Positions 8,508-17,700 of a stretch of DNA of 52,418 nucleotides are shown here, one piece after another. Both the position numbers and the translations under genes were made by a program. Source of the DNA: DAOTTX01 sp034437515. Lineage in GTDB: Bacteria; Chloroflexota; Anaerolineae; Aggregatilineales; Phototrophicaceae. The notes beneath the pieces are model-generated. The model was not told the DNA's origin, searched no databases, and was given only the letters and a program-made list of their open reading frames with translations. How positions within the stretch are numbered: position 1 is the first letter of the stretch; each line of letters starts with the position of its first letter. The stretch lies in the NCBI GenBank assembly GCA_034437515.1, contig DAOTTX010000518.1, forward strand, positions 1 through 52,418, written 5' to 3'.

Positions 8508-8819
8508 ATGCAGCGCGAATACAAAAATCTCATCTTCACCGAACACGCCATGCAGCGGATGCGCCGCCGCAGCATCAGTCAGAACGCGGTCGTCCAGGTG
8601 GTGCGCAGTCCGCAGGTCACCGAAACCGAGGACAACGGTAACAAACGCTTCGTCCGTGTGGTCAAAGGCCGCAACTACCACGTCGTCGCCAAATATCTGA
8701 CGGACGAAAAACGCTGGTTGATCGTCTCCGCTTGGGTGCGCGGTGAGGACGACCCCGAACCACTGTGGCGACGTGCCCTGCTGTTGCCCTTCCGTGTGTT
8801 GCGACGGTTGCTGGGCTAA
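8508..8819 (+). CDS. DUF4258 domain protein
   Basis: 103 residues, basic. The pattern FTEHAMQRMRRRSISQNAVVQVV, a variable strand, then HVVAKYLTDEKRWLIVSAW matches DUF4258, a small family related in fold to RelE/BrnT-type toxins and of unproven function. No antitoxin-like partner lies beside it. An AAAGGGA ribosome site precedes the ATG. Its stop interlocks with that of the convergent regulator (CTAA at 8816-8819). The C-terminal Arg/Leu-rich tail could be a short amphipathic helix. Confidence 0.75.
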   Translation: MQREYKNLIFTEHAMQRMRRRSISQNAVVQVVRSPQVTETEDNGNKRFVRVVKGRNYHVVAKYLTDEKRWLIVSAWVRGEDDPEPLWRRALLLPFRVLRRLLG

Positions 8820-10456
8820 TCCGTCTCGAACATACGCAGCAACTTGAGCGCCACCTGAAGGTTCATGCGGACGTGTGGGTCGGAAAGGTCGATCAAGCGC
8901 GTGTCATCGACGGCGGCGCTGCACACCTCACTGATGCGATCCAGCCGGTAATTGAGCGTGCTGCGGTGGATGCTTAAAGTGTGTGCTGTGCTGACGCCGT
9001 TGCCGCCGAGGTCGAGGTACGTTTCCAGCGTGTGAAACAGGTCGGCGCTGTTTTCAGCAGCGAGAGCTTTCAAGGCCGGGGTATAGGGGTTGTCGTTTAG
9101 CGCATCCGGCCCGGCGTGGTAAAGCGCGTGCAGATAGCCCAACCGCTCGAACCACACCGTTTTCTCGTGCATCCGTCCGAGTTTGCGCGTGATGCGCAGC
9201 ACCTCCCGGCATTGGATGTAAGCGTTTTTGACATTGCGGGCATGGTTGGTAACCGCGCTGAGGCCGATACGCATGGTTTCATCCTCGTGTGCCTGTTGGT
9301 GGATGCGCTCGACCAGGCGTCCGATATCGGGCGTTTCCTGCGCGATGACCAGCACCTGCCCGGCGAACTGACCGGTCAATGCGGCGAATTCCTCAAGCTC
9401 GATGATGCGGTTCACCCGGCGATACAAACCGAGCAACCGCTGGGATTGCACGTTGGGGAAATCCACCAGCAGCGCGCGGTAAGACTGGCGCAGGTCAACA
9501 CCATAGCGGAAGGCCTGGTCGGTGAGGATGTTCCGTCCGCTCATTTCCCCCTGCACCAACCGCGTGAGCAAGCTGCCCTTCAGTGACGCCTCCGCTGATT
9601 GGATCGACTCCTGATACAACATCATCAACGCGGCGATGGTCGCGCCGCCTTCGATAGCCATGCGTTCGAGTTCGGTCAGCGGGTGCTTGTCGGCGATCAA
9701 CCACATGAAGCCGTAAATCTCTCCATGAACGACAATCGGCGCGAGGATGCGTTCCATCTCCAACCCGACGTGCGGCATACTCGGAATATGCACCGGGCGC
9801 AGTGTGCGCCGGATCTCCGGCAGCACTTCGGCTTCCAGCGCCGCCACCAGGCGAGGGTCAGTGTGCCCGTATTGTTGCGTATAACGCCGGGCCTCGTCCA
9901 CCGCGCCGATGTTGATGCTGGCGAGTGCCTCGAAGCGTTCGTTCTCAATGCTGATGGACTGGTTGACCAGTTCCGCCAGCGCGGACGCCAATTGCTTGAC
10001 GCCGCCGCCTTCCAGCACGAGGCGCGTCAACGTTTGCTGAATGTTCAGCGCCCGTGTGACCATCGCCATATTTTCCTGCGCGATGTGTTCGTTGGCGTCC
10101 CGTGCCATATCGACATAACGGGCAGTGTAGGGCACTTCGATCAGCGGGAAGTCGTGATGATCGGCGACCTGCAACATACAAGCCGGCAGGTGATCCAGTG
10201 TTTGCCCGACGGTGACCACTAACCCGGCGACGCGCTTTTGGATCAACGCTTCGACGTAGGCGCGGCGCTGGTCATCATCGACGGGCAGGTTGATGGCGGT
10301 GGTCATCGCCAGCTCACCACCGTTGAGCCACTGCGCCGCATCCGGCACCCCGACGTTATGCACCCAGGTGATGACGCGCTTCAGGCCGCTTTCCCCGGCG
10401 ACCACCCGCGCATTCTGGAAAGAATTCAGTTCTAAAGCAGATTCTATCGTTAGCAT
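8816..10456 (-). CDS. PucR-family transcriptional regulator
   Basis: 546 residues with the PucR layout: an N-terminal PucR domain (about residues 7-125, containing DAAQWLNGGELAMTT and the VAGLVV strand), a central sensory/GGDEF-like region (about 270-400), and a C-terminal PucR helix-turn-helix (about 480-540, STAHTLSIHRSTLNYRLDRI). Family members usually activate catabolic genes such as purine or amino-acid degradation. No obvious catabolic operon adjoins it, so the target is unknown. The start has only a weak ribosome site. The gene faces away from the secreted repeat protein across a 208-base gap. Confidence 0.9.
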   Translation of the reverse strand: MLTIESALELNSFQNARVVAGESGLKRVITWVHNVGVPDAAQWLNGGELAMTTAINLPVDDDQRRAYVEALIQKRVAGLVVTVGQTLDHLPACMLQVADHHDFPLIEVPYTARYVDMARDANEHIAQENMAMVTRALNIQQTLTRLVLEGGGVKQLASALAELVNQSISIENERFEALASINIGAVDEARRYTQQYGHTDPRLVAALEAEVLPEIRRTLRPVHIPSMPHVGLEMERILAPIVVHGEIYGFMWLIADKHPLTELERMAIEGGATIAALMMLYQESIQSAEASLKGSLLTRLVQGEMSGRNILTDQAFRYGVDLRQSYRALLVDFPNVQSQRLLGLYRRVNRIIELEEFAALTGQFAGQVLVIAQETPDIGRLVERIHQQAHEDETMRIGLSAVTNHARNVKNAYIQCREVLRITRKLGRMHEKTVWFERLGYLHALYHAGPDALNDNPYTPALKALAAENSADLFHTLETYLDLGGNGVSTAHTLSIHRSTLNYRLDRISEVCSAAVDDTRLIDLSDPHVRMNLQVALKLLRMFETD

Positions 10457-10525
10457 ATTTGTTTTTGGTGGCTAGTTTTTAGTAGAGGGTTATTATAGGC
10501 GCGTCCGCACAAACAGCCAATGTTT

Positions 10526-10552
10526 TTGCAAGTTTTGATTTTCTCTCATAAT
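10526..10552 (+). promoter_or_regulatory. Possible promoter of the secreted repeat protein
   Basis: TTGCAA (10526-10531), 15 bases, then CATAAT (10547-10552). It lies in the 208-base divergent gap after the PucR gene. If used, it leaves a leader of about 105 bases before the ATG at 10665, which argues against the earlier ATG at 10551. Confidence 0.35.
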
Positions 10553-10664
10553 GAATATGACGTATAGTAGTAGTGCGGTCGTCGATATTTCGTCATGCCG
10601 TTCACATCATCGCCTCGGAATGCTACGGCTGTTTTTCGACCAACAGTTGAAGCGAGTAAATCTT

Positions 10665-12713
10665 ATGAAACGCCTGTATTTGTGTATTTTTCTGCTTGTC
10701 CTCATCGCGCTACCCCTCAGCAGCCAGAACGAACGCAGCATCGACGTCATCCGTACATTGGATAACACCGGCAACGTCGGGCAACTGAACGAGATCGCCA
10801 TTAGCCCGTCCGGTAACCCGGTGATCGGCTACAACGAGAGTATCGATAACGGCATCAAATTCATCGCCTGTGGTGACCCGACCTGTGACCCGGCGACCAA
10901 CACCGTCCGTACCCTGGTTAGCGAATCGGTGGGTTTCAACGGGATGGCGCTGAACCCCAGCGGCAACCCGGTGATCGGCATATCAGATTTTGAGTCCGAT
11001 AATTTAGAAGTGTTGTTCTGTAGTGACCCGACCTGCGACCCGACAGGGGTGACGACGCGCACGGTATACTTGCAGCGCAGCGGTTTGGGTGACATCGCTG
11101 TCGCTTCTAACGGCAACCCGGTCTTCGCGTTCGTGGAGTTCGACTCGTCCAACAACCGCACGCCGCGCGTCCTGTTCTGCGGAAATGCCACCTGTAACGG
11201 TGGTAACAGCACCGTCACCCTCGGCGGTGTGGGTAGCATCAACAGCTTTATGACCGTCGCACTGCTGCCCAACGATGTGCCGGTATTCGTCTACCGGGAT
11301 GCACAAGACATGATTTTCGTCGCCTGTAGCGACCCCGGCTGTACCGGGACAATCAACACCCGCACGCTGCTAAGTGGCGACTCCGGCGGCTATAGCTATA
11401 ACCTCATCATCGGTAATGACGGCAACCCGATCATCACGCACACGCTCACCGATGATGACACGGCGGAGGCGATCTTCTGCGGTGATATTACCTGCGACCC
11501 GGCGACCAACGTCCAGCGCACGCTACTTACAGATGCCATCCCAATGAACATTACAATTGGTAGCGACGGCAACCCGATCATCGGTTATCTTGAAGCGCCG
11601 GATTTCGAGGCCAACGGCTTGATTTTTTGCGGCGATGCGACCTGTACCCCGGCAAATATCACCGCGCGCCAACTCGACAGTGTCGTCGGCAATATGGATC
11701 TTGCCGTTCTTTCGAGTGATAACCCGGTCGTCAGCTACTATGATGGTGAGAACACCAACCTTAAATTCGCTTATGTGGATAGCATCCGCCCGCAGATCAT
11801 CACCCGCGTGTATCCACAGCCGGGCGAAACGCTGACCGGCGCGATGAAGTCGGTTCTGTGGGGTGCGGTTGATGGTATCGACTGGTATAACGTGCGCGTC
11901 GTCGGGGGCGCTCAGGAGATCGTCAACGGGTGGGTGAGCGAGAAGAACGCCTGTAACGCCGCCGGTGTGTGTGCGGTCTACGGTGACAGCGCCTTCCTTG
12001 ACTTCCCCGATGCCATCCTCAACGGCACATATAGCCTGAGCTTCCGCACCTATGACATCGAGACCGACACCTTGAGCATGTTCGATGACCCGACCGCGTT
12101 CACGCTCAGCGTCCCCGCCCCCGCCGCCCCGGTAATCACGCTGCCGCAAAACCCGCTTACGCAGCCGGTGCGCGTCTTCGAGTGGGAAAATGACCCGGCG
12201 GCGCTGTGGTACAACGTCCGCCTGACCACCAGTTCTGCCACCCTCTCGGATGATTGGTACTACGCGCCGAGTATTTGCACGGCGAGCAGTTGCACGGTCG
12301 AGCAACCGTTGCTGAACCCTGGTTCGTACACGTTGGAGGTCAGCATATGGGGGCCGGGCGTGACCGGGACGAGTTTCCCTGGCACCATCCGCGCGTTTAT
12401 CGTGCCGAATGACCCGCCCGGTGCGGTCACACTGACCAGCCCGTCACCCGCGTCACCGGTGACGGCGGGCGCGAACCGCGCCCTCATATGGAATGACGAT
12501 GTAAATACGTTGTGGTATCGCGTGGTCGTGCTGAGTCCGCGTGCTGGCGTGGTCGGTGAGCAGTGGGTCGAAGGCGCGGCGATCTGCGAGAACGGCGAAT
12601 GTTCATTGTCGGTTGACCTCGTCCCCGGCAATTACGAAGTCCGCATCGCCGGGTGGGGGCCTGCCAACGTGGTCAGTGAGTTCACGTCCTCGACCTTTAC
12701 GGTAACGGAGTAA
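10665..12713 (+). CDS. Secreted protein with cysteine-pair repeats and three Ig-like modules
   Basis: 682 residues, exported: signal peptide MKRLYLCIFLLVLIALPL. The first half has about six repeats of roughly 45-50 residues. Each carries a GNPVIGY-like strand and a C-x-D/N-x-x-C element (CGDPTC, CSDPTC, CGNATC, CSDPGC, CGDITC, CGDATC), which suggests a beta-propeller or solenoid with disulfide loops. The second half has three modules starting with W-Y-N/R-V, each with a Cys pair (for example YAPSICTASSC, VEGAAICENGEC), resembling fibronectin/Ig-type domains. No catalytic site recognised. The ATG at 10665 is preferred because the signal peptide starts there. The next gene starts 4 bases after the stop. 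Confidence 0.75.
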   Translation: MKRLYLCIFLLVLIALPLSSQNERSIDVIRTLDNTGNVGQLNEIAISPSGNPVIGYNESIDNGIKFIACGDPTCDPATNTVRTLVSESVGFNGMALNPSGNPVIGISDFESDNLEVLFCSDPTCDPTGVTTRTVYLQRSGLGDIAVASNGNPVFAFVEFDSSNNRTPRVLFCGNATCNGGNSTVTLGGVGSINSFMTVALLPNDVPVFVYRDAQDMIFVACSDPGCTGTINTRTLLSGDSGGYSYNLIIGNDGNPIITHTLTDDDTAEAIFCGDITCDPATNVQRTLLTDAIPMNITIGSDGNPIIGYLEAPDFEANGLIFCGDATCTPANITARQLDSVVGNMDLAVLSSDNPVVSYYDGENTNLKFAYVDSIRPQIITRVYPQPGETLTGAMKSVLWGAVDGIDWYNVRVVGGAQEIVNGWVSEKNACNAAGVCAVYGDSAFLDFPDAILNGTYSLSFRTYDIETDTLSMFDDPTAFTLSVPAPAAPVITLPQNPLTQPVRVFEWENDPAALWYNVRLTTSSATLSDDWYYAPSICTASSCTVEQPLLNPGSYTLEVSIWGPGVTGTSFPGTIRAFIVPNDPPGAVTLTSPSPASPVTAGANRALIWNDDVNTLWYRVVVLSPRAGVVGEQWVEGAAICENGECSLSVDLVPGNYEVRIAGWGPANVVSEFTSSTFTVTE

Positions 12714-12717
12714 GCCG

Positions 12718-13167
12718 ATGCCAGGATTGTATTACGAAGACCTGTCCGTCGGGCAGGTCATCAAACACAGCACCGGGCGCACACTCACCGAGATGGACAA
12801 CGTGCTGTTCAGTAGTTTGACCATGAACCCGCAACCGCTGCATCTCGACGAGCACTTCGCGGGACAAACCGACTTCGGGCGGCGTATCGTCAACGGCATT
12901 TTTACGCTGGGGTTGGTGGTCGGCATCACCGTCCCCGAACTCACCGCCGGGACGATTATCGCCAACCTCGGTTATGAGAGCGTCGTGCATCCACACCCGC
13001 TGTTTCACGGCGATACGATCTACGTCGAAACCGAGGTGTTGAAAATGCGTGAGAGCGGCAGTAAGCCGGATCGCGGTATCGTCACGCTGAAGCACATCGG
13101 GCGCAACCAGGAAGGCACAGTCTGTATCGAGGTGACCCGCGCCGTCCTGTTTTTGAAGCGACAGTGA
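12718..13167 (+). CDS. MaoC-like (R)-specific enoyl-CoA hydratase family protein
   Basis: 149 residues with a single hot-dog domain of the MaoC type: FEDLSVGQ-like start (YYEDLSVGQVI), the active-site region NPQPLHLDEHFA, FGRRIVNGIFTLGLVVG, and FHGDTIYVETEVL. Relatives hydrate enoyl-CoA or mesaconyl-CoA-type substrates. The actual substrate is not visible and no thiolase or CoA-transferase gene is close. It starts 4 bases after a secreted protein gene with no obvious functional link, so co-transcription may be fortuitous. Downstream lies a family A palindromic repeat. Confidence 0.8.
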   Translation: MPGLYYEDLSVGQVIKHSTGRTLTEMDNVLFSSLTMNPQPLHLDEHFAGQTDFGRRIVNGIFTLGLVVGITVPELTAGTIIANLGYESVVHPHPLFHGDTIYVETEVLKMRESGSKPDRGIVTLKHIGRNQEGTVCIEVTRAVLFLKRQ

Positions 13168-13184
13168 CCGTCCAGTCAGCCTAT

Positions 13185-13358
13185 CTCTCTATCACAAGGA
13201 TAGAGGGACGCGCATTTTGCGGCACTGCGGCGTAGCCGCCTTTCCCCCTCGCCCCAGGTTCCGAAGGAACCGAAAGGTGGGAGAGGGGGTGGCTCGCATA
13301 GCGAGGTGGGGGTGAGGGGGCAAAAGCGACCATGCAAATACCGCTTGTTCTCGCACTA
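13185..13358. repeat. Family A palindromic repeat, copy 1
   Basis: About 174 bases, closely matched by 33602-33823 in the same orientation. Shared blocks include the GCGGC-(A/G)-GCCGC region, CCCCCTCGCCCCAGGTTCCG, GGTGGGAGAGGGGGTGGCTC, a hairpin CTCGC-ATA-GCGAG (13293-13305), GGGGGTGAGGGGGCAAAA, and a tail CATGCAA...CTTGTTCT. It lies between convergent genes, and its last three bases form the stop codon of the minus-strand gene. No protein frame is supported inside it. Confidence 0.85.
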
Positions 13359-14633
13359 CGGCAGTGTAAACGTCTCCAGCGCCAGCGCGAACAGATCAAG
13401 CGAGTTCTGAATCGCCGTAGGGTTGGAGTCGTTCAGTGGCCCCAACTCGATGAGGTAAGCGGTCGTCTCGTCCACATCGACCGCGACCACACCACCGGAA
13501 ACACGCCCGATGATGTTGCCCGCCTCCAGCGCGGGGAAGCCGTTGACGGTCAGCTCGGCGAACTCGACACCAGTCAGCGCACGGGCGGGGAGTTCGTCGG
13601 TCAAGATTTGTTGCAGGGTCCGTCCGTCTTTGGTGACACGCTGAATATCGAGCAGCACGCCGTCAGGTTGGATGATCCGCAGTGTCTCCGGCAATGGATT
13701 GTCGCTTTCGCCGGGCGCGATGACTTCAGCACTTGCCGGTATCAGCAGACAGTAACCATCGGTCTGCGCGGTGTAGAGCCGGGTGTCTTCGGTCGGTTCC
13801 GCACAGGTGACAGTGGTGTCTTCGGTCAGCAGCGTGAACGACCGCTGGAAGCCGAACCAGAACCCCTCGTCGAGCGGCACTACGTTTAATGTGTACAGAC
13901 GCTCCCTGGCGACCACCCCGGCGTAGATGCTGCTGGCGATGCCGGGGACGTCCGTGGTTAGCACAGCGGGTTCGTCGCCCATCTGAATTTCGGTGAACTC
14001 AAGTTCGGCGTTCGGGTAGGTTTCCTGCTCGCGCTCGGTAAACGCTTCGAGCATCAGCCCTTCGGCGGGCTGTGCGATGATCGTCAGATTGGTGGGCGCT
14101 TGTCCCTCGTCCGCGTTGGTCACCGGGGGGCGGATGGTGGTGATGTTGCTGTTGGCCTCTTGCACGGTGTCGATGACGTAGTCTGCGGGGTAAAGCATGC
14201 AGTACGCCGCCGCGTTGTTGATGAACACCACTTCAGGGCCGACCGCTTCCGGGCAAGCCGATTCGTCCACAAGTTCGTTCGGCAGTGTGAACGGTTCGCT
14301 GCTCACACCGTTGACTTCCACGCGGTAAATTTCCCCACCGACCAATCCGGTCAACGCTACGGGGATGGTCGTTTCGTAGGCGACGAGTGCCTGTGTACAC
14401 AGGGCATCCGCCGGGCGTTCGCTGCGTAGATCAATCGTGATGGCGTCGGCCTTGACGACCTGCGACCAATCGCCAGCGGTGGTGCAGCCGTCCGTCATAT
14501 TACCGCTGACGACCGCGTTGACACCGTCATCTTCGGTTATCACTTCGACATCGGTGACCGGCGCAGTGCCGATCGTCACATCCCCGGTTTGTGCGCCGAA
14601 GACGAGCAAAATAAGCATCCAGAAATAAAACAT
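13356..14633 (-). CDS. Secreted hypothetical protein
   Basis: 425 residues. A short hydrophobic N-terminus (FYFWMLILLVFGA) is a signal peptide or anchor. The rest is acidic and beta-rich with paired Cys residues (near 49, 80, 122, 145, 268 and 288) and no recognised domain. Two parts look related: both carry Y-C-M/L-L-x-P-A (AAYCMLYPADYVI and DGYCLLIPASAEVI), suggesting an internal duplication of a surface domain. A perfect AGGAGG ribosome site precedes the ATG and a TATAAT lies further upstream on the minus strand (14678-14673). The stop codon is inside the family A repeat. Confidence 0.7.
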   Translation of the reverse strand: MFYFWMLILLVFGAQTGDVTIGTAPVTDVEVITEDDGVNAVVSGNMTDGCTTAGDWSQVVKADAITIDLRSERPADALCTQALVAYETTIPVALTGLVGGEIYRVEVNGVSSEPFTLPNELVDESACPEAVGPEVVFINNAAAYCMLYPADYVIDTVQEANSNITTIRPPVTNADEGQAPTNLTIIAQPAEGLMLEAFTEREQETYPNAELEFTEIQMGDEPAVLTTDVPGIASSIYAGVVARERLYTLNVVPLDEGFWFGFQRSFTLLTEDTTVTCAEPTEDTRLYTAQTDGYCLLIPASAEVIAPGESDNPLPETLRIIQPDGVLLDIQRVTKDGRTLQQILTDELPARALTGVEFAELTVNGFPALEAGNIIGRVSGGVVAVDVDETTAYLIELGPLNDSNPTAIQNSLDLFALALETFTLP

Positions 14634-14768
14634 ACACCCTCCTATGAGTGAGCTGTTCGTTCGCTGCGACTCATTATAGAGGGCGTTGTTTGGCGTGGCA
14701 TGAATGCCTAGTCACGGCGGGGGCGCGACGCTTCGTTACGCTATGCAATGATTTTCCGAACGACGCTA

Positions 14769-17700
14769 TCACGCATTGAGCAACTGCCGCCCGACCTCGT
14801 AGGGATCACGTTGTGCGCCGCGTGCCAGCAATGCCTCGACCTTTCCGGCGGGCAGTTCGGCACGGAGTTCGTCGTACAGCGTGTCGAGTTCTTTATACAT
14901 GGCGTTGATGTACATGCTGCGGCGCTCACGCACCATGCCGATGAGTTCTAGCGCCTGCTCGACGTCACCTTCCAGCGCCTCGACCCGTGCCATCACGCCG
15001 ATGGACACCAGCACCATCGGCATAATCGTGTTTTCCAGCGCAGAACTTAGCACGATAAAACCATATTCACGCACGCGGTCAAAATCGCCTTCGCGTAGCG
15101 CGATCATCGCCAGCCCACCGCTGGACTGAGCGCGTAACCAACCGCTGTTGGTCTCCTCGGCGATCTCGTTGGCGATGTTCAAGCACTGGCGAGCGTCTTC
15201 GATCTCATCTTTCATCAGGTGCATCATGCCGCGCCCACCACAGGCAAGGCCGATGCCGGAGCGGTCACCGATTTGTCTGTAGAGTGCCTCGCCTTCTTCG
15301 AAGAGCGTCATCGCCCGGTCGTAGTCTTCCCGGTTGACCGCCACCCGTCCCAGGTCGAGTAATGAATCCGCGATGCCGCCCTGTTCACCCATCTGGCGGC
15401 GTATTTCCAGGCTTTGCTCGAAATACCCCTGTGCCCGGTCGTAGTCACCGTCGAAGCTGGCGAGGTTGCCGAGCGCACTCAGCGAATGCCCAATGCCGCG
15501 CCGGTCACCGATCTCACGGTAGTAGCGGTAGGCTTCTTCGTACATCTGCCGGGCGTTTTCGATGTTGCCGCGTGTCTGGTGGATGCCGGCGATGTTGTTC
15601 AGCGTGAAGGCCATGCCACGTTTCATCGTGAACGAGGCGAAGATTTCATAGGCTTGATGGAACAGCTCCATTGCGCGGTCAAGCTGGCCTTCTTCCCGCA
15701 CGATCTCACCTAGGTTGTTGTAACCATAGGCGATGCCGGACGGTGAGTAGGGGATATGCTCGTAGCGGCTGGTCACATCCTCGTAGATCTGGCGAGCTTT
15801 GGCGTAATCACCCCGCAGGTATTCCGCGTAGCCCATGTTGCCCATCGCCATGAACCAGGCTGTCTTTGCCGTTTCTATCGTAATCAGATCCAACGCCTGG
15901 AGGCAGTAGTCAATTGAACCTGGGTAGTCGCCTGTCATCATCGCGGCGTAGCTCATCAGGTTGAGCGCGTGTGCATGTTCTTCGTCGTTCTCCCCGCTGA
16001 AGAACGCCGCTGCTTCACGAGCGTAGGATATCACACAGTCATAATCTCCCATGCGGCTACGCAACCACGCCTCACGCAGACGGGAACTGTAATACAACGG
16101 AGTCTCGGCACGTCCTTGCGTGACCAGCGACTCGGTCAGTTCTTTAAACAACGTCGCACCTTCGTTGAGCATACTGCACCCGATGTAGTAGAGCATCACG
16201 GTATGCTTGACCTGAGCGATGTGCGCCCACATGCCGTTTTCGATGGCCCAATGCAGCGCCAGCCGGAAGTTTTCTAGCTCGGCGTCCATCTGTTTGAGCG
16301 CGTCCGTCTCTCTGGGCGTGTTGAACGACGCGCCGAGCTTATCCAACATGTTGCCGTAGTATTCGGCGTGGCGGCGATGAATCTCCGCTTCCATCGGGTG
16401 ACCGTCGAATTTTTCCGCCGCGTATTGACGCATCAGCCTGTGCAGCCGGTAACGTCCGGTCGGGTCACGTTGCAGTAAGGACTTATTGACGAGGTTGGTC
16501 AGTGTGCGTAGGCCCGCATCAGCGATCTTCTGCCCGGCCTCACGCTCTAACCCACCTCGGAAGATCGACAAACACATGAACACATCGCGCTCGTCGTCTG
16601 TCATCAAATTCCATGAATATTCAAACACGGCGCGGATGCTGCGATGCCGGTCGGGGATGTCGCGCAGGTCGGTTTCCAGAAAATCGAGTCCGTTTTCAAT
16701 CTCGGTGACGATCTCATCCACGTCGAGCATTTCCAGCCAGGCCGCCGCCAGTTCGATGGCGAGTGGCAACCCTTGCACCAGTTCTAACACCCGCTTGACC
16801 GCGCCGGCGTTGTCGTCGTTGATCTCGAAATGCGGGGTGGTGCGCTGCGCACTCTGCCTGAACAGCAGCACGGACGGGTGCTTGAGCATATCGCTCACGG
16901 TACAGTCGAGCGACGGCTGCTTCATCCCGCTGACCTCGAAGAGCTGTTCCCCGCGCAGACGCAGTCGCTCACGCGAACTGACCAGCAACTTGACCCCCGG
17001 CGCGGCCTTGAGCAGTGCGGCGACGCAATCCGCACCGTCGATGATGTGCTCGAAGTTGTCCAGTACCAGCAGCATCTGTTTTTCTTGCAAATAGTTCAGC
17101 AGTTCGTCTTGTGGTTCCCCGGCACCGGAGAAGGTAAAACCGATATTCTCGGCAATCGTCGGGACGAGAAAATCAGCGTTTTCAATCGGTGCCAGCGGCA
17201 CGAAGAAGATGCCATCACGCTGATTGCCCTGTTGCTGCTCGGCGGCGGCGATGCTCAAACGTGTCTTGCCGATGCCACCCGGCCCCAGCAGCGTAATCAG
17301 TGGCGTTTTGGGGTCGTTTAGCAGGATGGCAAGTGCCGCCAGTTCGTCCGCCCGCCCGATGAACTGTGTCGGCTGGGGTGGCAGGTTGTGGGTGGGGAGC
17401 GGTTGGCTGGTCGGCCCGGCGTCAACCGTCTCGAACTTTTTCGTGTCAAAGCGCCCGGTTGTATCCGGGCTGATGATATGCTGCATCGACGAGGTATCCC
17501 CGCGTATGATCGCGTCCAGTTCCACGCCGACCAAACGCACACTTGGGATGCGGGCGTGTGGGTCACGCTCCAACATACGCCCGACGAGGTCGATGAGGGC
17601 GGTCGGCAGGTCAGGCCGGGCGTCTTCCAGCGAGGGCACCGGCTGTATCATAATATTGTTGATGAGGTTGGCGGCGGAGCTTTGCGCAAACGGTCTGTTG

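Noticed and set aside
8508..8819. Possible toxin of a toxin-antitoxin pair (DUF4258)
   Set aside because: No small antitoxin-like gene on the same strand beside it; the nearest small genes are divergent and do not look like DNA-binding antitoxins.
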